This document shows positions 16,873 through 26,866 of a stretch of 64,000 nucleotides of DNA, in pieces; position 1 is the stretch's first letter; every line of letters begins with the position of its first letter. Made by a program: the position numbers and the translations under genes. The notes below the pieces were generated by a model. That model did not search any database and had not been told where the DNA came from. It worked only from the letters and a program-made list of their open reading frames with translations. The stretch comes from Variovorax boronicumulans. Its GTDB lineage: Bacteria > Pseudomonadota > Gammaproteobacteria > Burkholderiales > Burkholderiaceae_C. The stretch covers positions 186,001 to 250,000 of the forward strand of contig NZ_JARXVG010000005.1 in the NCBI RefSeq assembly GCF_029892485.1, written 5' to 3'.

Positions 16873-18051
16873 TTATCCCGCGATGCGCTCGGCCAATGCC
16901 ACCAGCGACCGGTCCGACCCCGCCGGTCCGAGCAGCGAAATGCCCAGCGGCGCGCCGTCACGCTTGGCGAGCGGCATCGACAGTTGCGGAAAGCCCGCCA
17001 GCCCCGCGATGCACAGCATGCGGATCGCGCGGTTGCGGTAGTCCTCCAGCGACGCTTCGCTGTCGCTGCGCAGCGGCGCGATGTCGGGCATGGTCGGCAG
17101 GAGCAGCACGCCGTCGGTGCCGAGCAGTTCGGTCAGGTGCGCGCGGAACGCGGTGCGGAAGACGCGTGCGGTCGCTACTTGCGCATCGGTCACTTCGCGC
17201 GACCACGCAAAGCGCTCGGCCACGCCCGGGCCCAGCGGTGGCGCGTAGCGTTCGATCAGCGGGCCGTCGGTGAGCCATGCTTCGCGCGATTGCAGGTAGC
17301 GGAAGTGCCAGTACATCGCATCGAACGATTCCATCGCGACGGTCGCGCCCTGCGCCGGGCCGAGGAGGCCCTGCACGCGGTCGGCCGCGCCTTGCAGCGC
17401 CTGGGCCGCGGCGGGCACGGCCAGCGCCCAGACGTCGTCGGGCCGCAGCAGCCGCACGCGCTCGGGCAGGGCGGTTGCGTCGGCACCCAGCAGCACATCG
17501 GCCACGCGCGCGAAGGTGCCGACATCGCGCGCGAACCAGCCGCAGGTGTCGAAGCTGGGCGCAAGGTCGAGCGCGCCTTCCAGGCTCACGCGGCCATGCG
17601 TCGGGCGCAGGCCGTACAGGCCGCAGTGGTTCGCCGGCGCGCGCACCGAGCCGCCGGTGTCGGTGCCGAGCGCGAAGTCGCACAGATTCGATGACACGGC
17701 CGAGGCCGACCCCGACGACGATCCGCCCGTGATGCGCAGCGGCGCGCCGCCGTTGACCGGTGCGCCGAAGTGCGCGTTGTTGCCGTTCATCGAGAACGCG
17801 AGTTCGTCGGTCACGGTCTTGCCGGCAAAGCGCGCGCCCGCATCGAGCAGCTTCTGCACCGTGGGCGCGGTGCGGGTCTTGATGCCTGACATCGCGAGCA
17901 CGATGGGGTTGCCGCCGCTGGTCGGGTAGCCAGCCACATCGAACAGGTCCTTGGCCGCAAAGCTCAGGTCCGACAAGGGGCCGGTGCTGGCGCGCGCCAC
18001 CGGCGCATCGGGGTACGGAACGAAGGCGTGGGCGGGGTCGTGCAATGGCAT
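16873..18051 (-). CDS. Amidase (amidase-signature family)
   Basis: Hydrolase of 392 residues with the complete Ser-cisSer-Lys triad. The lysine is in SFAAKDLFDV, the cis-serine in ITGGSSSGSASAVSS and the nucleophile in GTDTGGSVRAPANHCG. Length and motifs match small amidases such as AtzE- and AtzF-like proteins. The start at 18051 gives MPLHDPAHAFVPY. It is the last gene of the leftward ABC transporter operon, 25 bp after the second ATPase gene, so it probably cleaves an amide brought in by that transporter. Confidence 0.9.
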   Translation of the reverse strand: MPLHDPAHAFVPYPDAPVARASTGPLSDLSFAAKDLFDVAGYPTSGGNPIVLAMSGIKTRTAPTVQKLLDAGARFAGKTVTDELAFSMNGNNAHFGAPVNGGAPLRITGGSSSGSASAVSSNLCDFALGTDTGGSVRAPANHCGLYGLRPTHGRVSLEGALDLAPSFDTCGWFARDVGTFARVADVLLGADATALPERVRLLRPDDVWALAVPAAAQALQGAADRVQGLLGPAQGATVAMESFDAMYWHFRYLQSREAWLTDGPLIERYAPPLGPGVAERFAWSREVTDAQVATARVFRTAFRAHLTELLGTDGVLLLPTMPDIAPLRSDSEASLEDYRNRAIRMLCIAGLAGFPQLSMPLAKRDGAPLGISLLGPAGSDRSLVALAERIAG

Positions 18052-18076
18052 GGCGATGGACGTGAAAAAGGAAGAT

Positions 18077-19102
18077 TCAGGCAACCAGCACGGGCGCAAT
18101 GGCGGCGGCGGCCTCCGTGTGGATACAGCGTACACGGTGATTCGGTGCCAGCTCGATCACCGGTGGCTGCGCGGCACGGCAGGCATCGCTCGCGAGCGCG
18201 CATCGTTCGGCAAAAGAGCAGCCGGGCGGCAATGCCGAAAGATCGGGCGGCGCACCGCCGATGGTCTCCAGCCGCGTGCCACGCGCCAGCGCCCCGTGCG
18301 CCCGGCTCTTGAGCAGCGCGATGGTGTACGGATGCCGCGGCGAGCGGATCAACTCGCGCGCCGTGCCTTCCTCGACGATGCGCCCCGCATACATCACCGC
18401 GATGCGGTCGGCCACCTCGACGGCCGCGCCGATGTCGTGCGTGACGAAGATCACCGAGAGCCCAAGGTCGCGCTGCAGTTCGCGCAGCAGCAGCAGGATC
18501 TGGATCTGCACCGTGGCATCGAGCGCGGTGGTCGGCTCGTCGGCCAGCAGCAGCTGCGGCTTGCACGCGAGGGCGAGGGCGATCATGGCGCGCTGGCGCA
18601 TGCCGCCCGACATCTCGTGCGGATAGGCCTGGAGCCGCCGTTCGGGGCTCGGAATGCGCACGCGCTCGAACAGCGCCAGCGCCCGCTGCTGCGCCTCGGC
18701 CGCGCTGACGGATTCATGGCGGCGGATCGACTCGACGATCTGCGCGCCCACCGAATACACCGGGTCCAGCGCCAGCAGCGGCTCCTGGAAGATCATCGAC
18801 GCGACCTTGCCGCGAAAGTCCGCAAGTTCGCGCTGCGACATCGCGAGCACATCGCGCCCCGCCACTTCGACCAGCCCGCCCATGCGCGTGCGGCGCTCGG
18901 GGTGCAGGCGCAGCAGCGTGCGCATGGTCACGCTCTTGCCCGAGCCCGATTCGCCGATCAGCGCGACCACTTCGCCGCGCTGCACCTCCAGGCTCACGCC
19001 GCTGACCGCATGCACGGGCTTGCGGCCGCCGCTGAAGGTGACGCTGAGGTCGCGCAGCCGGACCATGGGGCTCGCGGTGCCGGTTTCTGTTGCTGTGCTC
19101 AT
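18077..19102 (-). CDS. Peptide-type ABC transporter ATP-binding protein (DppD/OppD-like)
   Basis: First of two ATPases of a nickel/peptide/opine ABC importer, 341 residues. Walker A is [10 protein letters not shown], the signature is MSGGMRQR, Walker B is [12 protein letters not shown] and the switch histidine lies in FVTHD. The C-terminal oligopeptide/dipeptide extension with HPYTIALL and the cysteine cluster ([19 protein letters not shown]) probably binds an Fe-S cluster, as in DppD. The start overlaps the stop of the DppF-like gene by four bases. Confidence 0.95.
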   Translation of the reverse strand: MSTATETGTASPMVRLRDLSVTFSGGRKPVHAVSGVSLEVQRGEVVALIGESGSGKSVTMRTLLRLHPERRTRMGGLVEVAGRDVLAMSQRELADFRGKVASMIFQEPLLALDPVYSVGAQIVESIRRHESVSAAEAQQRALALFERVRIPSPERRLQAYPHEMSGGMRQRAMIALALACKPQLLLADEPTTALDATVQIQILLLLRELQRDLGLSVIFVTHDIGAAVEVADRIAVMYAGRIVEEGTARELIRSPRHPYTIALLKSRAHGALARGTRLETIGGAPPDLSALPPGCSFAERCALASDACRAAQPPVIELAPNHRVRCIHTEAAAAIAPVLVA

Positions 19103-20145
19103 GCTGCCTGCTTCTGGAAGGGTTGCGGCTGTGCCATCGGATGCCCGCTTCCGGGCTCATGCACCAGGCAGCTCACCGCATGCTGCGAGCCGGTCTCGAT
19201 GCGCTCGGGAGCTACCCTGCTGCACAGGGGGGCCGCGATGGAGCAGCGCGGATGAAAGCGGCAACCCGTGGGCGGGTTGATCGGATTCGGCGGATCACCC
19301 GCTAGTGCCGCGACTTCAGTGCGGTTGTCGGGGTCCATCGAAGGCATCGAGGAGAGCAGCGCACGCGTGTAGGGATGCGCGGGCGTCTCGTACAGCGCAT
19401 CGGCCGGGCCGATCTCGGCCACTTGCCCCAGGTACATCACCATCACGCGATCGCTCACGTAGCGCACCACGTTGAGGTCGTGGCTGATGAAGACGTAGGT
19501 GAGGCCGAACTCGGTCTTCAGGTCGAGCAGCAGGTTGATGACCTGCGCCTCCACCGACTTGTCGAGCGCCGACACCGCCTCGTCGAGGATCACCATGCGC
19601 GGCTGCAATGCGAGCGCCCGCGCAATGTTCACGCGCTGTCGCTGGCCGCCCGACAACTCATGCGGATACCGTTCGGCAAAGCGCTGCGGCGCGAGGCCCA
19701 CGCGCGCCAGCAGGTCGCGCGCCCGCGCCACCGATTCGCGCCGCGACACGCCGTGCACCTGCGGACCGAAGGCGACCGAATCCTCGATCGTGAGACGCGG
19801 ATTGAGCGAGGCGTAGCTGTCCTGGAACACCATCTGCACCTGGCGTCTGAATTCCTTGAGCGGCAGGTCGCGGCTGCCGACTTCGCGGCCATCGAAGATC
19901 ACCTCGCCGCGTGTCGGCTCGATCAGTTGCATCAGCAGCCGCGCGGTGGTCGATTTGCCACAGCCCGATTCGCCGACCACGCCCAGCGTCTCGCCCTTCA
20001 TCACTTCGAAGTCCACGCCGTCGACGGCGCGCACCACACCGCCGCCCCGGCCCAGCGGGTCTTTCTTGAGCGGAAAGTGCTTGACCAAGCCGGTTATGGT
20101 GAGCAGCGGTTGTGCGGGGCCGCCGATGTCTTTCAGTGGTTCCAT
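19099..20145 (-). CDS. Peptide-type ABC transporter ATP-binding protein (DppF/OppF-like)
   Basis: Second ATPase of the importer, 348 residues. Walker A is [10 protein letters not shown], the signature is LSGGQRQR, Walker B is [12 protein letters not shown]. The oligopeptide C-terminal domain has [12 protein letters not shown] and the cysteine-rich [14 protein letters not shown]. The start at 20145 was chosen because conserved sequence begins there; the open frame continues upstream into the repeat region. The gene is separated from the permease gene by 335 bp containing two palindromic repeats, an unusual gap within such an operon. Confidence 0.95.
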   Translation of the reverse strand: MEPLKDIGGPAQPLLTITGLVKHFPLKKDPLGRGGGVVRAVDGVDFEVMKGETLGVVGESGCGKSTTARLLMQLIEPTRGEVIFDGREVGSRDLPLKEFRRQVQMVFQDSYASLNPRLTIEDSVAFGPQVHGVSRRESVARARDLLARVGLAPQRFAERYPHELSGGQRQRVNIARALALQPRMVILDEAVSALDKSVEAQVINLLLDLKTEFGLTYVFISHDLNVVRYVSDRVMVMYLGQVAEIGPADALYETPAHPYTRALLSSMPSMDPDNRTEVAALAGDPPNPINPPTGCRFHPRCSIAAPLCSRVAPERIETGSQHAVSCLVHEPGSGHPMAQPQPFQKQAA

Positions 20146-20180
20146 GGCTGTTTGTCTGTGCGTTGTTGGCGCTGCTGTTT

Positions 20181-20290
20181 CGGGGCGGGTGCGCAGGCCA
20201 TCGGGTACTCCCCTCCGCGAATGTCCCCCGGGCTTCGCCCTCCTCCTTGATTTCGCTGCGGGGAGCACCCGATGCCCTGTGCACGTGGGC
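20181..20290 (+). repeat. Palindromic interspersed repeat, copy A
   Basis: Imperfect palindrome inside the ABC operon. Arms at 20191-20213 and 20260-20282 pair at 20 of 23 positions. Between them is a core with TCCGCGAATGTCC, a small GGGC/GCCC hairpin and TTGATTTCGCTGC. The same core occurs at 20328-20430 (inverted) and 45990-46100. It holds no convincing gene; short open frames through it are by-products of the repeat. Confidence 0.85.
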
Positions 20291-20327
20291 ACGCTGCCGG
20301 TGTGCGGCCGATCAACGACTGCTCCGA

Positions 20328-20430
20328 ATAACGGTCACGCCGATGGGGTGCCTTGCGCAGCGAAATCAAGGGGGAGCCCGAAGGGCGGAGGACATTCGCG
20401 GAGCAAGGTACCCCGTCGGCGTGATCGCGC
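20328..20430 (-). repeat. Palindromic interspersed repeat, copy B (inverted)
   Basis: Second copy in the 20146-20480 gap, in opposite orientation to copy A. Arms at 20333-20356 and 20403-20426 pair at 21 of 24 positions although their sequence differs from copy A; the core (GCAGCGAAATCAAGG, a GCCC/GGGC mini-hairpin, GGACATTCGCGGAG) is conserved. Together copies A and B account for most of this gene-free stretch. Confidence 0.85.
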
Positions 20431-20480
20431 CCCGAACAACGAAGATCAAACACAAAGCGACGAGCAGAAGGCGCCATGGT

Positions 20481-21383
20481 TCACCCCTTGTTGTCCATCG
20501 CCGCCCGCAACCCATCGGACAGAAGGTTGAACGAAATCGAAGTGATGAAGATCATCACGCCCGGCAGCGCAGCCACCCAGGGCTGCACATAGATCGCGGT
20601 GCGCAGCGTGTTGAGCATCAGGCCCCACTCGGGCTCCGGTGGCTTCACGCCGAGGCCCAGGAACGACAGCCCCGAGGCCAGGATCATCGACACCGCGATC
20701 AGGCTCGTGGCGTAGACGAAGATCGGCCCGAGCACGTTGCCCAGCACATGCACCCGCACGATGGTGAAGGGGCTCGCGCCCGAGGCGCGCGCTGCTTCCA
20801 CGTAGTCGCGGGTGCGCACCTGCGTGGTCACGCTCTCGGCCACGCGCGCGATCTGCGGAATGAACACGATGGTCAGCGAGATCAGCGAATTGACCACCCC
20901 CGCGCCCAGCGTGCCCGAGAGCGCAATGGCCAGCAGCACCGACGGGAACGCGTAGAACACGTCGATGGTGCGCATGATCAGTGTGTTGGTGATGCCGCCC
21001 GCATAGCCCGCGACGATGCCGATCACCGTGCCCAGCATGAAGGCGCAGAGCACCGGCGTGATGCCGATGAAGAGCGACAGCCGCGCGCCGACGATCAGCC
21101 GCGAGAGCATGTCGCGGCCCAGCTCGTCGCTGCCGAAGGGCAGGCCCTCGGTGCCGATGGGCTTGAGCCGCTTGAGCATCGACGACTGGTACGGGTCGGA
21201 CGGCGCGAGCCAGGGGCCAAACACCGCGAGCGCGATCAGGACCAGCACGACCACGGCAGCGCCGATGGCCACGGGGTCGCTGCGAAAGCGCAGCCACACC
21301 GAGGCCCAGTAGCCGCGCGAGCGTTGGACCGGCAACGGTTCCACCGCTGCGGCGGTGGGGGAAGAAGCGAGCACGGTGGACAT
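20481..21383 (-). CDS. Peptide-type ABC transporter permease (DppC-like)
   Basis: Inner-membrane permease of 300 residues with an N-terminal segment, one early transmembrane helix ([20 protein letters not shown]) and the five-helix binding-protein-dependent transport domain. The EAA-loop is seen as [20 protein letters not shown]. The start at 21383 has a good Shine-Dalgarno sequence (AAGGAAG about ten bases upstream); an earlier ATG at 21416 would overlap the preceding gene. It pairs with the DppB-like permease encoded just upstream. Confidence 0.93.
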   Translation of the reverse strand: MSTVLASSPTAAAVEPLPVQRSRGYWASVWLRFRSDPVAIGAAVVVLVLIALAVFGPWLAPSDPYQSSMLKRLKPIGTEGLPFGSDELGRDMLSRLIVGARLSLFIGITPVLCAFMLGTVIGIVAGYAGGITNTLIMRTIDVFYAFPSVLLAIALSGTLGAGVVNSLISLTIVFIPQIARVAESVTTQVRTRDYVEAARASGASPFTIVRVHVLGNVLGPIFVYATSLIAVSMILASGLSFLGLGVKPPEPEWGLMLNTLRTAIYVQPWVAALPGVMIFITSISFNLLSDGLRAAMDNKG

Positions 21384-21402
21384 GGCTTGTCGGCTTCCTT
21401 CT

Positions 21403-22356
21403 TCAGGCTCGCGCAATGCGCGGATCGAGCAGCGTCTGCAGCACGTCCACCAGCAGGTTCAGCACCACGAAGAACATCGCCAGCACCAGGATCGTTCCCT
21501 GCAGCAGCGGCAGGTCGCGCTGGAAGATGGCGGAGTTGAGCAGAAAGCCGGTGCCGGGCCACGAGAACACGGTCTCGATCAGGATCGAGCCGCCCAGCAG
21601 GTAGCCCAGCTGCAGGCCCATCACGGCCAGGGCCGTGGGCGCCGCGTTCTTCACCATGTGGCGGAACACGCCGAAGTGCGTGAGACCCTTGGCGCGCAGG
21701 CCGACGATGAACTCCTGGTCGAGGATGTCGGCCACCAGCGCGCGCACCGTGCGCGCGATGATGCCCATCGGGATCACCGACATCGTGAGCGCCGGCAAGA
21801 GCAGGAACTGCAGGTGCTCCCAGTTCCAGGCCCAGTCGTCCGAGCCGCTCGGACCCGCGCCCGTGGCCGGCAGCCACATGAGCTGCGACGAGAACACGAT
21901 CACCATCACCATGCCCAGCCAGTAGTGCGGCACGCTCACGCCGAGCACCGAGAACATCGAGGCGAGTCGGTCGATCCACGAGTTGCGGAAGTAACCGGCC
22001 ACGAAGCCGAACAGGCAGCCCAGCACGAAGCCGATGAAGGTGGCCACCACCGCCAGGCGCAGCGTGTTGCCCACGGCGGTGAACACCTCGCCGGCCACCG
22101 CGCGGTTGCTCGCGATGGACACGCCCAGGTCGCCATGCACTGCGCGCCAGACCCACATGGCGAACTGCTCGGGCAGCGAGCGGTTGAAGCCGTAGAGCTC
22201 GCGCAGCTGCGCCTGCAGGTCCGCCGAGGCGTCGGGCGGCAGGATCGACACCAGCGGATCGCCGGGCGCGATGTGCACGAGCAGGAAACACACGAGGGCC
22301 ACGCCGATCATGATCGGCACGGCGTAGATCACGCGGCGCAGGAGGTAGGCGAGCAT
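21403..22356 (-). CDS. Peptide-type ABC transporter permease (DppB-like)
   Basis: First permease subunit, 317 residues. The N-terminus MLAYLLRRVIYAVPIMIGV and the following periplasmic loop HIAPGDPL are characteristic of DppB/OppB. The transport domain follows with the loop LRAKGLTHFGVFRHMVKNAAP. The gene lies 31 bp after the binding-protein gene and 19 bp before the DppC-like start, in the standard order of these operons. Confidence 0.95.
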   Translation of the reverse strand: MLAYLLRRVIYAVPIMIGVALVCFLLVHIAPGDPLVSILPPDASADLQAQLRELYGFNRSLPEQFAMWVWRAVHGDLGVSIASNRAVAGEVFTAVGNTLRLAVVATFIGFVLGCLFGFVAGYFRNSWIDRLASMFSVLGVSVPHYWLGMVMVIVFSSQLMWLPATGAGPSGSDDWAWNWEHLQFLLLPALTMSVIPMGIIARTVRALVADILDQEFIVGLRAKGLTHFGVFRHMVKNAAPTALAVMGLQLGYLLGGSILIETVFSWPGTGFLLNSAIFQRDLPLLQGTILVLAMFFVVLNLLVDVLQTLLDPRIARA

Positions 22357-22387
22357 GGCTGGCTGGGTAGCTGGCTGGAGGAGGCGG

Positions 22388-24049
22388 TCAGTCCATCGTC
22401 ATCGTCGCGATGTCGATGAACCAGCTCTTGGGCTGCACCACGTTCTTCACCTTGGCCGACATGGCGCGCGGGCCCACGTCGTGCGCAATCCACACGAAGG
22501 GCGCGTCGTCCACGATGTGGGTGTGCAGCTTCGCGAGCGCGGCATCGCGCGCCTTGTCGTCGAAGCTGGTGCGCGCATCGGCCACCAGCTTGTCGACCTC
22601 GGCGTTGCCGTAGTAGCCCCAGTTGTTCGACACCGGCGGGAAGGCCTTGGTGCTCACGAAGCGCACCATCGCGAAGAAGGGGTCCATCGCCGCGAAGCTG
22701 ATGTTGACCGCGTTGGCGCCGTTGGCCGACGGGTCCTTCGCGCCCTTGCGCCAGTTGGTGAAGAGCGTGTTCCATTCGATCACGTCGAACTGCACGTCGA
22801 AGAAGCATTGCTTGAGCGACTGCTGCGCAAACTCGTTCATCGGCAGCGGCTGCATCTGGCCCGAGCCCGAGGCCGAGATCTGCACCTTCACCTTGATCGG
22901 CTTGGCCGCCGAGTAGCCGGCCTGCGTCATCAGCGCCTGCGCGGCCTTCACGTCGTAGCGGATGTCGAAGGTCGGCTTGCCGAACCACGGGTGGCCCGGC
23001 GGCACCGTGCCCTTGGGCTCGGCCATCATGCCGCCCAGCAACTGCTTCATGCCGCCGCGATCGATGCAGAGGTTGGCTGCCTGCCGCACGCGCTTGTCGA
23101 GCCAGGGCGAGCCTTCGGCGAACGACAGCTGCCACGGCCACACATGCGGCTGCGCGTTCGAATAGATCTTGAAGCCGCGCTGCGTGATCTGCGCCATGGC
23201 GTCGGGCGAGGGCGCCTCGATCCAGTCGACCTGCCCGCCCAGCAGCGCAGCGGTGCGCGCGTTGGCCTCGGGCATGGGGATCATCACGACCTTGTCGAAC
23301 TTGGGCACGCGCTTGGCGTCCCAATACGTTTTGTTGGCGGCGAGCTCCAGCCGCTCGCGCGCCACGAAGCGCGTGACCTTGAACGGGCCTGAGCCCGAAG
23401 GGTCGGCGGCGAAGGCGGTCCAGGCGGCCTTGGCCTTGTCGGCAGGCGTGGCGCCGGCAGCGGCATCGAACTTCTTCTGCCAGTGCGCGGGCGAGGCCAT
23501 GAACAGGTTCGACAGGTTGATCGGCAGGAACGCATCGGGCTCGCTGGTGGTGAGCTCGACCGTCATGTCGTCGATCTTGCGTGCGGACCTGAGCGTGGGC
23601 ATGCGCGAGGCGGTCACGCCGACCTGGCTCGGATCGAACTGCGGGGCGTCCTTGTCGAGCACCTTCTGCACGTTCCACACCACCGCATCGGCATTGAAGG
23701 CCGAGCCGTCGTGGAACTTGACGCCGGGGCGCAGCTTGAAGACCCACCTGGTCTTGTCCTTCGCGTCGACCGCCCACGTGGTGGCGACGCCGGGGATCAG
23801 CACGCTGGGCGCGTCGGCCTTGGACAGGTCCCACTGCGTGAGCGCGTCGTAGATCGGGATGCCGGTGAAGCGGTTGCCTTCGAAGCCCTGGTCGGGCTGG
23901 CCGAGGGTGCGCGGAATGTCGGCCGCGGTCATTGCGATGCGCAGCGTCTTTTCCTGGGCCAGCGCGGCGGGTGATGCGAGCACCAGCACGGCGAGCGCCG
24001 CGCAGGCGGCCAGGGGTTTCAGGGACAGGGCGGGGGCGGCACGCTTCAC
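22388..24049 (-). CDS. ABC transporter substrate-binding protein, family 5 (DppA/OppA-like)
   Basis: Periplasmic peptide/solute receptor of 553 residues. The start is taken as GTG at 24049, which has GGAG six bases upstream and is followed by a clear signal peptide (AACAALAVLVLASPAALAQE). The frame is open upstream but without signal or conserved sequence. Family 5 features include KLRPGVKFHDGSAFNADAV and the late PLPMNEFAQQ region. It is the first gene of a six-gene operon (receptor, two permeases, two ATPases, amidase). The ligand is probably a peptide or other amide. Confidence 0.92.
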   Translation of the reverse strand: MKRAAPALSLKPLAACAALAVLVLASPAALAQEKTLRIAMTAADIPRTLGQPDQGFEGNRFTGIPIYDALTQWDLSKADAPSVLIPGVATTWAVDAKDKTRWVFKLRPGVKFHDGSAFNADAVVWNVQKVLDKDAPQFDPSQVGVTASRMPTLRSARKIDDMTVELTTSEPDAFLPINLSNLFMASPAHWQKKFDAAAGATPADKAKAAWTAFAADPSGSGPFKVTRFVARERLELAANKTYWDAKRVPKFDKVVMIPMPEANARTAALLGGQVDWIEAPSPDAMAQITQRGFKIYSNAQPHVWPWQLSFAEGSPWLDKRVRQAANLCIDRGGMKQLLGGMMAEPKGTVPPGHPWFGKPTFDIRYDVKAAQALMTQAGYSAAKPIKVKVQISASGSGQMQPLPMNEFAQQSLKQCFFDVQFDVIEWNTLFTNWRKGAKDPSANGANAVNISFAAMDPFFAMVRFVSTKAFPPVSNNWGYYGNAEVDKLVADARTSFDDKARDAALAKLHTHIVDDAPFVWIAHDVGPRAMSAKVKNVVQPKSWFIDIATMTMD

Positions 24050-24254
24050 ATGGAACTCCGGTGTGGGATGGCGGAAAGGCTGAAGCAAACGCTCAAGCAC
24101 GACATGTGCCAACCGATATAGAGCCCCCAGGCGCGCGCCGGTCATTGGCGCGTTGCCATCCCGGCTATGCCGTCCGACCGATAGACGCGGCGGCGCTGCG
24201 TTTTCCACAATGCAGCCGCTCGCGTCCAAAGTCCGCGGGCGGGGGCAAGAATCG

Positions 24255-24974
24255 ATGACAACACTGAGGCAAGGCTCGCGCGGGGCCGATGTCCGCAGGC
24301 TGCAGGAGGCCCTGAACAGGAAGTTGCAGCCGGGACCGGCGCTCGTGATCGACGGCGACTACGGCCCGTTCACCCGGATGGCCGTGCGCCGGCTGCAGGC
24401 TGCGAACTGGCTCGTCGAAGACGGCGAGGCCGGCCCCTGCACGCAGAACCTCGTGTTCGGCAACGAGGGCCGCACGCCGATCCTGCATCCCGTCGCGCTG
24501 ATCCCGCAGCCCGCGCCCGCCCTGTGCTGGGCTGCCGCCACGGCCATGATCACCCGCTCCACCGTGCAGGCCGTGGTCACGCGCACGCCCGCCGAGCTGA
24601 TTGCCGGGGACGGCGGCCTGCGCACCTTCGCGGACGCCGACGACGCGATGACGGCCGATGCGCTGTTCGCATCCGCGCACGGCATGGCGCTGCAGCCGGC
24701 GGCGTCCTGGACGGTCTGCACCCTGCGCACCGCGCTGCAGGGCGGGCTGCTGATGTTCGACCTGCGCTGGGGCCCCAAGGGCTATGCGGCCGGTGCCGGC
24801 AGCCCGGGGCACATGGTGGTGGTGGCCGGCATCCGCGGCGACGGCGATGCGGGCACCACGCTGCGCATCCTCGATCCGTGGCCGCCGGGCAAGGGCGCGC
24901 GGTGCTCGCTCAACCACGCCCGGTGGAGCCGGCAGGTGGACGGCAACACCTGCCGCGTGTTCCTGCACCCGTAG
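24255..24974 (+). CDS. Peptidoglycan-binding domain plus papain-like cysteine peptidase (AvrRpt2/C70-like)
   Basis: Two-domain protein of 239 residues. Residues about 5-55 form a peptidoglycan-binding-1 domain ([35 protein letters not shown]). The second domain has a papain-like triad: cysteine in [12 protein letters not shown], histidine in [11 protein letters not shown] and the acid in ILDPW. The pattern is nearest to the C70/AvrRpt2 group of papain-like peptidases. No signal peptide is visible at this start or at the earlier ATG at 24153, so export, if any, uses another route. It stands alone, divergent from the ABC operon and 53 bp before pyrC. Confidence 0.75.
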   Translation: MTTLRQGSRGADVRRLQEALNRKLQPGPALVIDGDYGPFTRMAVRRLQAANWLVEDGEAGPCTQNLVFGNEGRTPILHPVALIPQPAPALCWAAATAMITRSTVQAVVTRTPAELIAGDGGLRTFADADDAMTADALFASAHGMALQPAASWTVCTLRTALQGGLLMFDLRWGPKGYAAGAGSPGHMVVVAGIRGDGDAGTTLRILDPWPPGKGARCSLNHARWSRQVDGNTCRVFLHP

Positions 24975-25027
24975 CCTGGCGAAGGATGCGGGGTGCGCCG
25001 CAGAGGCGGTGCGACAATCCCCGCGCC

Positions 25028-26059
25028 ATGACAGACACCCTCACGATCACCCGCCCCGACGACTGGCACCTGCATGTGCGCGATGGCGCCGCGCTCGAAG
25101 CCGTCGTACCGCACAGCGCGCGCCAGTTCGGCCGCGCGCTGATCATGCCGAACCTGCGTCCCCCCGTGACCACCGCCGCCCAGGCCGTGGCCTACCGCGA
25201 CCGCATCCTCGCCGCAGTGCCCGAAGGCAGCACCTTCGAACCGGTGATGTCGCTCTACCTCACCGACAAGCTGCCGCCCGAGGAAATTGCCCTCGCCGCC
25301 GAAGCCGGCGTGCGCGCGCTCAAGCTCTACCCGGCCGGTGCCACCACCAACAGCGATGCCGGCGTGACCGACATCCGCAAGACCTACAAGACGCTCGAGG
25401 CCATGCAGAAGCACGGCCTCCTGCTGCTGGTGCACGGCGAAGTGACCGATCCGGCCATCGACCTGTTCGACCGCGAGGCCGTCTTCGTCGACCGGGTGAT
25501 GATTCCGCTGCGCCGCGACTTCCCCGAACTCAAGGTGGTGTTCGAGCACCTCACCACCAAAGAGGGCGCCCACTACGTGCGCGATGCCGACCGCTTCACG
25601 GCCGCCACCATCACCGCGCACCACCTGCTCTACAACCGCAACGCCATCTTCACCGGCGGCATTCGCCCGCACTACTACTGCCTGCCGGTCCTCAAGCGCG
25701 AGACGCACCGCGTCGCGCTGGTCGAGGCGGCCACCAGCGGCAGCGACCGTTTCTTCCTCGGCACCGACAGCGCGCCGCACCCCGCGCACCTGAAGGAGCA
25801 CGCGCTCGGCTGCGCCGGCTGCTACACCGCGCTGACCGCCATCGAGCTTTACGCCGAGGCTTTCGACAGCGTCAATGCGCTCGACAAGCTCGAGGGCTTC
25901 GCGAGCTTCCATGGCCCCGACTTCTACGGCCTGCCACGCCATACCGACACCGTCACGCTCAAGCGCGAGACCTGGACCGTGCCCGAGACCGTGCCCTACG
26001 GTGAAGCCACGCTCAAGCCCTTGCGCGGCGGTGAAACCATCAATTGGAAACTCGTATGA
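25028..26059 (+). CDS. pyrC: Dihydroorotase
   Basis: Third step of pyrimidine synthesis: cyclises carbamoyl aspartate to dihydroorotate. The protein is 343 residues, the class II (E. coli PyrC) length. Zinc ligands are visible in [10 protein letters not shown] (H-x-H), the carboxylated lysine in [14 protein letters not shown], histidines in LLLLVHGE and [13 protein letters not shown], and the catalytic aspartate in [11 protein letters not shown]. The stop overlaps the ATG of the NYN gene (ATGA). Confidence 0.97.
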   Translation: MTDTLTITRPDDWHLHVRDGAALEAVVPHSARQFGRALIMPNLRPPVTTAAQAVAYRDRILAAVPEGSTFEPVMSLYLTDKLPPEEIALAAEAGVRALKLYPAGATTNSDAGVTDIRKTYKTLEAMQKHGLLLLVHGEVTDPAIDLFDREAVFVDRVMIPLRRDFPELKVVFEHLTTKEGAHYVRDADRFTAATITAHHLLYNRNAIFTGGIRPHYYCLPVLKRETHRVALVEAATSGSDRFFLGTDSAPHPAHLKEHALGCAGCYTALTAIELYAEAFDSVNALDKLEGFASFHGPDFYGLPRHTDTVTLKRETWTVPETVPYGEATLKPLRGGETINWKLV

Positions 26060-26862
26060 CACCCACGCCGCGCGTGATGCTCCTGATCGATGCCGACAAC
26101 GTCTCGGCCGACGTGATCGAGCAGGCCGTGCAGCGCACGATGGACGAGTACGGCGCCATCCATGTGCGTCGCGCGTACTGCAATGCCGAGATGGCGGTCA
26201 ACCGGCAGGCGCTGTTCAAGCAGTTCTCGGTGCGGCCGATGGTGAATCTCTCGGCAGGCAAGAACAGCACCGACATCGCGCTTGCGGTCGATGCGATCGA
26301 CCTCGTGATCGCCGAGCGGCCTGATGTGGTGGTGCTGGTGTCTTCCGACTCCGACTTCGCGCCGCTCGTGAGCCGGCTGCGCGAAAAGGGCTGCCGCGTG
26401 TGCGGCATCGGCCAGCAGGGCAAGACGGGCGACGAGACGGTCGGCGTGTACGACAGCTTCATCGACCTTGCGCACCACAGCGTGAAGCCCGCGGCCCGCA
26501 CCGCGGCCGCAAAGAAGGTCACGGCGAAGGTGCCCGCTGCGAAGACCGCGCGCACGAAGAGCGCGACGGCGCCTGCCAAGAAGACGGCGACGAAGACCGC
26601 CGCGCGCAAGACGACCCGCGCGGCCGCTGCCAAGCCTGCGCCGCGGCCCACCTCGGAAGCCGCCGAATTCATCCTGCAGGCGGCGCCGGCCCTGCGCAGC
26701 GGTGCCGACGTGCCGCTCAACGACGTGGCGCAGGCCCTGCGCGCGGCCGGGCTGCTCGGCAAGCACGGCAGTTCGCTTAAGCTGTTCGACAAGCTCACCG
26801 CGGAATTCGCCGTGCTGCAGCACCCGGACCGCATCCGCTGGACAGGCGCGTCCGCCTCCTGA
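26056..26862 (+). CDS. NYN-domain ribonuclease-like protein with lysine/alanine-rich linker and OST-HTH/LOTUS domain
   Basis: Protein of 268 residues in three parts. The N-terminal NYN (PIN-like) nuclease domain has the acidic residues of [26 protein letters not shown] and [10 protein letters not shown]. Residues about 142-205 are an extremely Ala/Lys/Thr-rich linker ([32 protein letters not shown]) like histone H1 tails. The C-terminal 60 residues resemble a LOTUS/OST-HTH RNA-binding domain ([29 protein letters not shown]). RNA cleavage or binding is inferred from the family. The ATG at 26056 is coupled to pyrC; a TTG at 26044 is less likely. Confidence 0.85.
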   Translation: MTPTPRVMLLIDADNVSADVIEQAVQRTMDEYGAIHVRRAYCNAEMAVNRQALFKQFSVRPMVNLSAGKNSTDIALAVDAIDLVIAERPDVVVLVSSDSDFAPLVSRLREKGCRVCGIGQQGKTGDETVGVYDSFIDLAHHSVKPAARTAAAKKVTAKVPAAKTARTKSATAPAKKTATKTAARKTTRAAAAKPAPRPTSEAAEFILQAAPALRSGADVPLNDVAQALRAAGLLGKHGSSLKLFDKLTAEFAVLQHPDRIRWTGASAS

Positions 26863-26866
26863 TTCG

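Noticed and set aside
15933..18051. Complete allantoin/ureide degradation cluster
   Set aside because: Only ureidoglycolate lyase is recognisable. The cupin and amidase lack features that tie them to allantoin, and the amidase belongs to the ABC transporter operon.
20133..20477. Leftward open frame across the palindromic repeats
   Set aside because: The translated pieces such as RSEIKE and DIRGGEYP come from the repeat core and recur at 45.6-46.1 kb. The region is better explained as a structured repeat.
24153..24254. Upstream ATG at 24153 for the papain-like peptidase
   Set aside because: The added 34 residues are basic, without signal or conserved sequence, and start inside the divergent promoter region. 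ATG 24255 begins right before the peptidoglycan-binding domain.
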